Source: Thalassoglobus neptunius (GTDB taxonomy: Bacteria; Planctomycetota; Planctomycetia; Planctomycetales; Planctomycetaceae). Taken from it: a stretch of 64,000 nt of DNA. Within the stretch, counting starts at the first letter, position 1. Every line of letters begins with the position of its first letter. The DNA lies in the NCBI RefSeq assembly GCF_007859735.1, contig NZ_SIHI01000001.1, forward strand, positions 1,260,251 to 1,324,250. Reading direction: 5' to 3'. A program made the position numbers and the translations under genes. Below the pieces are notes generated by a model. That model saw nothing but the letters and a program-made list of their open reading frames with translations. It was not told where the DNA came from and did not search any database. This document shows positions 58,358 to 64,000 of the stretch, piece after piece.

Positions 58358-58806
58358 CTCCGCGAGGTCGAATTCTTTCGATAGAGACGCTCTCACTTTC
58401 CGAATCGTCCTTCGCGAGATCATACGAGAAACGCCGCATTCAGCGCGAGGAATGCGTTCGCCGAGTTCAGAGGAACCATGAAAATGGTCGAGTGAAGGAC
58501 CGGTACGCGCTCACCTCCGTCGATACGTTTCCTGTCAGTCGAAAAGCAACGTGTGGAGCTATGTTGATTCGTTCATGTTCGAATGTTCAGACTTAAGAAT
58601 TTCCGTTCTCTTGTGAGAAAGTGCAGGAATAGATTGGGATAAAACGGAGCGAAATACGTATATCAACATAGAGCATTTAATAAACAGGTTCAGTGACTTC
58701 TCGCAGAGAAATGTCGATCTGTTCGCCGGATGTTGCTGATGAGCAATCCCTGCTCGATTGAATTCCCTCCTTTTTTTCTCTTTTTTCACTGCTTTGACGA
58801 GGTGTT
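58358..58806. other. Non-coding gap upstream of small membrane gene
   Basis: These 449 bp have no convincing gene. They form the leader of the small plus-strand gene at 58807. The region around 58740-58790 is T-rich. No clear repeat or operator was found. Confidence 0.35.
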
Positions 58807-59022
58807 ATGATGACTTCCCATGTGTTTGCAGCCGTTGCCGGTTTTGTGGTTGCATTGTCAACCATGGACTGGATTGCCGAGTTTCGGACCGTTCTGATGT
58901 CAGGCGGCATTGGTTTGCTGGTCGTTGGAATCGTTGCTTGGGGACTGACAGTCCGTAAACAGCGACGACGTCAGTTCTTGCAGCTGATGTCCGAATACGC
59001 GGACCGCCACGCCGCTGCCTGA
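58807..59022 (+). CDS. Small membrane protein of unknown function
   Basis: The 71-residue protein has two hydrophobic stretches (VFAAVAGFVVALSTM and VLMSGGIGLLVVGIVAWGLTV) and a basic segment (RKQRRRQF) before a short tail. GAGG lies about 6 bp before the ATG. I recognise no family. A near-perfect long hairpin ends the region 92 bp downstream. Confidence 0.6.
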   Translation: MMTSHVFAAVAGFVVALSTMDWIAEFRTVLMSGGIGLLVVGIVAWGLTVRKQRRRQFLQLMSEYADRHAAA

Positions 59023-59113
59023 TCACGCAGCGGGGCCGGGAAACGTCCACTTGACCGATGTTTCAATCGTCGAGCCCGTTTGCCGAGCACGCTTGATGTT
59101 CCGGCATCAATAC

Positions 59114-59155
59114 AAACGCAAGAAGCCGGAGGAAATCCTCCGGCTTCTTGCGTTT
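59114..59155. terminator. Long perfect hairpin between convergent genes
   Basis: Arms of 19 bp (AAACGCAAGAAGCCGGAGG and its complement) flank a 4-base AAAT loop with no mismatch. It lies between the small membrane gene (plus) and the zinc alcohol dehydrogenase gene (minus, stop 64 bp away), so it is likely a bidirectional terminator. Confidence 0.85.
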
Positions 59156-59218
59156 GGAAACAAGTTACTCAATATGACTGACGAGGGTGCTTGCTTGGCC
59201 AGTCAGCTTGCTCGCAAA

Positions 59219-60262
59219 TTACTCAGCTCCATTAGGTTGAATAATCACTTTCATCGCTCCGGGTTCTCCCTGATAGAGCCGGTCGAAATATCCAGGGCCT
59301 TCTTCAAGCGAAGCTTTCGCTGTAATGAGTGGTTCGACTTTGATGTCTCCACGCTCGAGAAGATCGATACAGGCCGGGTATTCGCCATTTGAGGCACAGC
59401 TTCCATAGATGGAAAGCTCTCGAGTCACAATGGCTTGCAGCGGCACTTCGACTTTGGGGGCGAGGTTGCCGACGAGAGTGATTGAGCCGCCCTTGCGGGT
59501 CGCTTGGATGGCTGTATCGATCGTCGGAGCTGCGCCGACAACTTCAATCGCCACGTCAGCACCTTTGCCGTGAGTGAGGTTCTGAACCTGTTCGATCACG
59601 TTGCCGTCTTTGGCGTTGATGGTGACGTCGGCTCCGAGTTCTTTCGCGAGTTTCAGTCGATTGTCATCGAGGTCAACAGCCACAATTTTGGCGCAGCCCT
59701 TCAGTCGAATCGCCTGAATGACCAGCAGCCCAATCATTCCACTTCCGACGACCAGGGCTGTATCGCCGAGAGTGATGGGCGTTCGATTCGCAGCATGGAC
59801 AGCGATGGAAACTGCCTCGATCATTGCAGCGTGTTCGAACGGTAAATTCTCGGGAATCTTGTAGAGGATGTTCTGCGGAACAGCGACGTATTGAGCGAAC
59901 GCTCCGTGTCGGCGGTACTCTCCGCAGGAAACGCCCAACACTGTCCGGTTGTCGCAGAGATTGATGGAACCCGCACGACAAAACTGGCACTGGCCGCACG
60001 AAACGGTTGAGTCGAAGGTGACCCGATCGCCGACTTTGAATCCTTCGACTTCCGGTCCAAGTCTTGTGATGACTCCGGCTGCTTCGTGTCCCATGATGAG
60101 GGGCGGGATACGCCGACCGCTGCTGCCATCGTACCCATGAATGTCACTTCCGCAGATCCCACAAGCCCGAACTTCAACCAGAACGTCACGATCCCCGATT
60201 TCTGGTTCAGGCATCTCGGTGACTTCAAGGTGTTTGTATTCAGTGAGCAGCATTGCCTTCAC
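59219..60262 (-). CDS. Zinc-dependent alcohol dehydrogenase (sorbitol/threonine dehydrogenase-like)
   Basis: The 347-residue protein has the MDR zinc motifs: VRACGICGSDIHGYDG (catalytic Cys), GHEAAGVITRLG (catalytic His/Glu) and CGQCQFCRAGSINLCDN (structural zinc cysteines). The cofactor fold is VVGSGMIGLLVIQAIRLKG near 167. The start is GTG 60262, supported by AAGGAG 6 bp upstream. It likely oxidises a polyol or alcohol with NAD; the substrate is unknown. Stands alone. Confidence 0.9.
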   Translation of the reverse strand: MKAMLLTEYKHLEVTEMPEPEIGDRDVLVEVRACGICGSDIHGYDGSSGRRIPPLIMGHEAAGVITRLGPEVEGFKVGDRVTFDSTVSCGQCQFCRAGSINLCDNRTVLGVSCGEYRRHGAFAQYVAVPQNILYKIPENLPFEHAAMIEAVSIAVHAANRTPITLGDTALVVGSGMIGLLVIQAIRLKGCAKIVAVDLDDNRLKLAKELGADVTINAKDGNVIEQVQNLTHGKGADVAIEVVGAAPTIDTAIQATRKGGSITLVGNLAPKVEVPLQAIVTRELSIYGSCASNGEYPACIDLLERGDIKVEPLITAKASLEEGPGYFDRLYQGEPGAMKVIIQPNGAE

Positions 60263-60638
60263 GGCGTTCTCCTTGGTTGAAATCGTCGATCCACTGGATC
60301 GTTGTATGAGTGATGATCGCGTGAGCTTTGGGGAATCGCTTTTGCGAATCGGCGCTCGTCAACTTTGTGCAGTGCCGAATCAAACCGTACAGAATGCGGT
60401 CCCAAAACAAAAGAATCGAATGGTTTCCGTCACGATCCGTCAACTCAAAGTGAGTTGCGGGAATCACTTCGGAACGCTCGGCTTCTACCCGTTGAAGTGT
60501 TGATCGTATCGAAGCGGTTTGACGACAGGGCCATCAAAGATTCGGAGATTGCTCCGAAATCAATAAATTGACAACCAAGAATATCCCATTCGCAATTTGT
60601 TTTCAGCCGTTCAATCACCTGGCTGAGATTGGAAGACC
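60263..60638. other. Non-coding gap
   Basis: These 376 bp separate two minus-strand genes and hold the alcohol dehydrogenase leader. A 75-codon minus frame overlapping the dehydrogenase start is not convincing. No hairpin seen. Confidence 0.35.
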
Positions 60639-61601
60639 TCAGTCGTCGCTGTGCTGACCGTTTGTGGTGCAGCCAGAAAGACGGCTTTCGCTGCAGATCG
60701 GATCGTCAACGGACTCAAGCTGAAGTGTGATGTGATGAATCGGGTATCGAGATTTGAGTTGCTCGGTGATCTCACGGAGCATCTCTGGTTGCGAACATTG
60801 CGAATCGAGAACAACGTGTGCTGACAGTGCAGTTAGGCCGCTTGAGATTGTCCAAACGTGCAGGCAGTGGACACCCTGAATATTCGCGAGTGACTGCAAG
60901 TGAGTTTCGATGTCGTTCACGTCGATATCATTGGGGGCGTATTCCATCAGCACGCGAATCGCTTCGCGAACGAGATTCCATGACGAGACAAGAATCAACA
61001 GGCACACAATGACCGAGATGAGCGGGTCGACCCAGTTCCATTGAAAGAAGTAGATCAGGACAGCTGCCAGGATGACCGCGACACTGCCGAGAGTGTCACC
61101 CATGACATGCAGCCATGCACCTCTCATGTTGAGATCGTGTGTGTGCCCGCCGTGAAGAACTTTGAGTGAAATGAGATTCACGACGAGTCCACCCACAGCG
61201 ATCCACAGCATCGGCCCTCCGAGGATCGGTTGCGGGTCCGAAAATCGTTCCCAGGCTTCGTGCATAATGCCGCCCGCCACGAGAAACAGCAGCGATCCAT
61301 TAAATGCCGCCGCCAGAATCTCTGCTCTCAGATGACCAAATGTCTGCTGAGCGGTTGGGGTCCGACTCGTCATCCACGCCGCGAACAGACTGATTGCCAG
61401 AGCAGTCATGTCCGAGAACATGTGTCCGGCATCAGCCAGCAGCGCAAGCGAACCCGTCCACAGGCCTCCAAACAGCTCTGCAAGAAAGTAGATGAAAACG
61501 AGAGACATCGTCACCGACAGTCGACGCGATTGATCGCCTGCAGAGTGAGAATGATGGTCGCACTCGGTTTTTGTGTCGAGTCCCACGGAACAGTCAGTCA
61601 T
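60639..61601 (-). CDS. Cation diffusion facilitator (CzcD-like metal exporter)
   Basis: The 320-residue protein has a His-rich N-terminus (TECDHHSHSAGDQ), six membrane helices, and CDF metal-site motifs ALLADAGHMFSDMTALAISL near 55 and NMRGAWLHVMGDTLGSVAVI near 160. The cytoplasmic C-terminal domain includes IQGVHCLHVWTISSGLTALS. It exports zinc or related divalent ions with proton antiport at the inner membrane. Stands 50 bp upstream of the PQQ-propeller gene stop, same strand. Confidence 0.93.
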   Translation of the reverse strand: MTDCSVGLDTKTECDHHSHSAGDQSRRLSVTMSLVFIYFLAELFGGLWTGSLALLADAGHMFSDMTALAISLFAAWMTSRTPTAQQTFGHLRAEILAAAFNGSLLFLVAGGIMHEAWERFSDPQPILGGPMLWIAVGGLVVNLISLKVLHGGHTHDLNMRGAWLHVMGDTLGSVAVILAAVLIYFFQWNWVDPLISVIVCLLILVSSWNLVREAIRVLMEYAPNDIDVNDIETHLQSLANIQGVHCLHVWTISSGLTALSAHVVLDSQCSQPEMLREITEQLKSRYPIHHITLQLESVDDPICSESRLSGCTTNGQHSDD

Positions 61602-61651
61602 AAGAAGCCGAATCAGGGAGATGATGCAGACGAGCCGCTTTCGACGAGCCG

Positions 61652-62950
61652 TTATTGTGAATCACGCGACCTGATTGCATAGAGGGCATCGTACGTCCGC
61701 AAATAGAGAGTTCCATTCGCGACGACTGGGGACGCCGTGATCGGTTCGTTCATTTCGATTTCGGAAACGATTTCGAATTCCGGACCAGCTTTGAGGACGG
61801 TGCAGTGTCCATCTTTGGCGCACCAGATCAGATGACCATCAACGAAGATGGGGCTTGAGCGGTGCTGGGCTGTGTGTGTCCGTTCGTAATAATGTTCTTC
61901 TCCGGTTTCCAGATCGCAGCAGAACACTCGTCCGTCTTTACGGAAGCAATAGACGAGTCCGTCGTGAATCAGAGGAATCGAGACATCCGGGGTCTTGTCG
62001 AGGAACCATCGCAAGGCAGCGGGTTCTTCGGTGACATTTCCCTGAAGTGCATCAGAGACTTTCAAGGCAATCGTCGGCCCGGCTTTCGCTGTCGGAATGA
62101 TGATCGAGCCGTCACTGACTCCGGGAGAGGAAACGAATCGGAAAGTGGGATCGAATTTTCTTGTGTTATACGAGGACGGACCGTTCAGGCCCTCAAATCG
62201 CCACAGTTCTTTTCCGTCGTCGATGCTGTGACCTGCTGTGTAATCGGCTCCGTGAGTGACCAGAAACTGTGTCTCTCCGTCGTCGTACAGAAACGGTGAT
62301 GCATAGGAATGCTTGCATTCGAACTTCGCATCGCTGGGGCGGTCGACAGCCCAGATTTCCTCTCCGTTTCGCTTGTCGAGCTTGATGATTTTGCCCACGG
62401 TGTAGTCACCGCGCATTGTTCCATGAATCAGTTGCAGAAAGAGTGCGTCATCATGGAGAACAGGAGTTGATGTCATTCCGAACTGGATATCAAATTCACC
62501 ATATCGGTCCTGAACATTGAAGTCCCAGACCGGTTCTCCATCGACGGTGAAGCAGGCCAGGTCTCCGGTCCCGTAGAAGATCCAGACAAGCTCGCCGTCC
62601 GTGCAGGGGGAGGGCGATGCCGAATTTCCTTCTCCGCCGCGGGCATCCTTGTTTCCGGTTCCGACTGTTCGCTTCCAGAGGATTTCTCCGTCGGTCGAAA
62701 TTCCGAGCAGGACGAGATCGTCGCCTTCAATCGAACTGACAAAGATCTTGTCATCCCAAACGACAGGAGTTGCCCCTGCGGGTCCCGGAAGTGGAACACG
62801 CCAGACGACGTTTTCCGTCTGCGACCAGTTCGTAGGAACATCAGTCGCTGTTGAGATTCCATCGTTCTGAGGTCCGCGCCATTGCGGCCAGTTTTCACCC
62901 AAAGCAACCGAACAAACAAGAACAAGGAGATAGGGGCAAATTTTCGCCAT
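61652..62950 (-). CDS. Secreted PQQ-type beta-propeller protein
   Basis: The 432-residue protein has a signal peptide (ICPYLLVLVCSVALGENW, cut near 18). It follows with NWPQWRGPQNDGISTATDV, the standard start of planctomycete PQQ-like propeller proteins, then repeated blades (VVWDDKIFVSSIEGDDLVL, LVWIFYGTGDLACFTVDGEP, LIWCAKDGHCTVLKAG). It resembles BamB/PQQ-dehydrogenase folds, but catalytic calcium and PQQ residues are not evident. A periplasmic binding role is possible. Same strand as the CDF gene, which lies 50 bp downstream. Confidence 0.88.
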   Translation of the reverse strand: MAKICPYLLVLVCSVALGENWPQWRGPQNDGISTATDVPTNWSQTENVVWRVPLPGPAGATPVVWDDKIFVSSIEGDDLVLLGISTDGEILWKRTVGTGNKDARGGEGNSASPSPCTDGELVWIFYGTGDLACFTVDGEPVWDFNVQDRYGEFDIQFGMTSTPVLHDDALFLQLIHGTMRGDYTVGKIIKLDKRNGEEIWAVDRPSDAKFECKHSYASPFLYDDGETQFLVTHGADYTAGHSIDDGKELWRFEGLNGPSSYNTRKFDPTFRFVSSPGVSDGSIIIPTAKAGPTIALKVSDALQGNVTEEPAALRWFLDKTPDVSIPLIHDGLVYCFRKDGRVFCCDLETGEEHYYERTHTAQHRSSPIFVDGHLIWCAKDGHCTVLKAGPEFEIVSEIEMNEPITASPVVANGTLYLRTYDALYAIRSRDSQ

Positions 62951-63461
62951 TGCTTCAGTCCAGTCTAGTTGAGATACGGGCTCGGATTGACATTCGAAAC
63001 ACTCAGAGACCGAAGTCAGTTGATCGTGCCAATGATCAACAGTGCCGCTGTGTCAGGAAGGATGGCAAGCCGAATTCGGTTGAGTTGAGGGAATATCCGT
63101 TGAGGGAATATCCATTTGTCAGATCGCGTCGGTCGATTGACTATAGTCGGAACCCTGACACCATTGTGTTTTGGGGATTTGATCGACGACAATACTTGCC
63201 TTCAAGGAGTCTGGCACCTTGCGAGAATGTCGTCAATGGACCATGCTCTACGGAACGAGAATTCACACAGCCTGATCGTGATTCGACCGTCAACTCTCCC
63301 GGCTGAAAGCTTCACTTCCGGGAAGATGACGTTGATCAACGTGAGTGGTTTTCTCCGATCAGAATTTCACAGGATGTTTTCGAATTCAATTCGATTCACC
63401 GGTTTTGGGATGACTTCTCGCAGACGTCGAGTTGTCCCAATTCATCGATGTTGGATTTCCA
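62951..63461. other. Divergent non-coding region before moxR
   Basis: These 511 bp separate the propeller gene (minus) from moxR (plus). They contain the 15-bp tandem repeat at 63084-63113 and should hold promoters for both genes. The open frames in this region show no family signature. Confidence 0.4.
63084..63113. repeat. Tandem duplication of a 15-bp unit
   Basis: GTTGAGGGAATATCC occurs twice in direct succession (63084-63098, 63099-63113), between the propeller and moxR genes. It could be a recent slippage event or a doubled binding site. Confidence 0.8.
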
Positions 63462-64000
63462 ATGCCTTCAGAGCAGCCCGATTCAGCGACACTTGATTCA
63501 CTGATCTTGCTTCGCAAGTCGATGAGTGAACTTCGGGAAGAACTTCGCCAAGTTGTCGTCGGACAAAGTGAGGTGATTGATCAGATCCTGCTTTCGATTT
63601 TATGTGGAGGACATTCCCTTCTTGTCGGCGTTCCCGGACTTGCTAAAACTCTGGTTGTCAAAGCGTTAGCCGAAACACTCGGACTGACATTCAATCGAGT
63701 CCAGTTTACCCCCGACTTAATGCCAGCGGATATCACGGGAACGGAGGTTCTGCAGGAGGATAAGAAAACTGGACACCGCGAATTTCGATTCATCGAGGGA
63801 CCGATCTTCGCTCAGGTCGTCCTCGCCGACGAGATCAATCGAACTCCTCCCAAAACACAAGCTGCGCTTCTCGAAGCGATGCAGGAGCGTCAGGTCACAG
63901 CTGGGGGCCACAAGCACATTCTTCCCTCTCCGTTCTTTGTGCTGGCAACACAGAATCCCATTGAACAGGAGGGGACCTATCCACTTCCTGAGGCTCAACT
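63462..64000 (+). CDS. MoxR-family AAA+ ATPase (partial, C-terminus off window)
   Basis: The frame is open from ATG 63462 to the right edge (about 179 codons). It shows [19 protein letters not shown], Walker [21 protein letters not shown] near 53-65, and Walker [21 protein letters not shown] near 120, followed by MQERQVT and [20 protein letters not shown], all MoxR-typical. MoxR chaperones work with VWA proteins and usually sit next to DUF58 and BatA genes, which would lie past the edge. Confidence 0.93.
   Translation, partial: MPSEQPDSATLDSLILLRKSMSELREELRQVVVGQSEVIDQILLSILCGGHSLLVGVPGLAKTLVVKALAETLGLTFNRVQFTPDLMPADITGTEVLQEDKKTGHREFRFIEGPIFAQVVLADEINRTPPKTQAALLEAMQERQVTAGGHKHILPSPFFVLATQNPIEQEGTYPLPEAQ

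Noticed and set aside
60240-60467. 75-codon minus-strand frame overlapping the alcohol dehydrogenase start
   Set aside because: It overlaps a well-supported GTG start with AAGGAG and shows no domain.

Overview
The window looks like chromosomal DNA of a planctomycete (Planctomycetota, probably order Planctomycetales). The call rests on gene content: a giant surface protein with an N-terminal LEPR-xLL-like motif, cadherin-type and FG-GAP repeats, a BatA/VWA membrane protein, DUF1844 and DUF1444-type proteins, a secreted prenyltransferase-like/HEAT protein, an exosortase locus next to a tyrosine autokinase, a divided Tad pilus locus and a MoxR ATPase. Genes sit on both strands in short operons. 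I see no tRNA, rRNA, CRISPR array, insertion sequence or prophage.

Layout. 0-7 kb (minus): an inverse-autotransporter-type outer-membrane barrel running off the left edge, preceded by a 1604-residue beta-helix/cadherin/FG-GAP surface protein. 7.4-9.9 kb (minus): methyltransferase, polysaccharide deacetylase and family 2 glycosyltransferase, a glycan-modification set. 9.9-11.2 kb: a long stretch with no convincing gene. 11.2-20.5 kb (plus): exosortase, Wzz/BY-kinase, EpsI-like protein and a 1664-residue TPR protein, ended by a clear hairpin. 20.8-27.5 kb (minus): a BatA/VWA protein and a 1367-residue protein of unknown function. 28-35.6 kb: M20 amidohydrolase, a small PH-like membrane protein, sodium:solute symporter, prenyltransferase-like/HEAT protein and a family 4 glycosyltransferase.

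36-42.6 kb carries cell-wall and division genes: murJ, then rsmH, a LysM protein, an ftsL-like gene and an ftsI-type transpeptidase, with start/stop overlaps at rsmH/LysM and ftsL/ftsI. This is a small dcw-like cluster. pyrH follows, convergent. 43.6-49.2 kb (minus) holds Tad/Flp pilus genes in the order flp, small ORF, cpaA, cpaB, cpaC, cpaE, without the motor ATPase tadA or platform tadB/tadC. 49.5-52.2 kb holds a TrkH/TrkA potassium uptake pair. 52-63 kb holds metabolic and unknown genes: secreted alpha/beta hydrolase, DUF1844, DUF1444-like, PhnP-like metallohydrolase, Tat-exported intradiol dioxygenase, zinc alcohol dehydrogenase, CDF metal exporter and a PQQ-type propeller. A MoxR ATPase runs off the right edge.

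The common theme is the cell surface: polysaccharide export and modification, giant surface proteins, peptidoglycan synthesis and pili. Functional calls come from motif recognition by eye. No database search was run.
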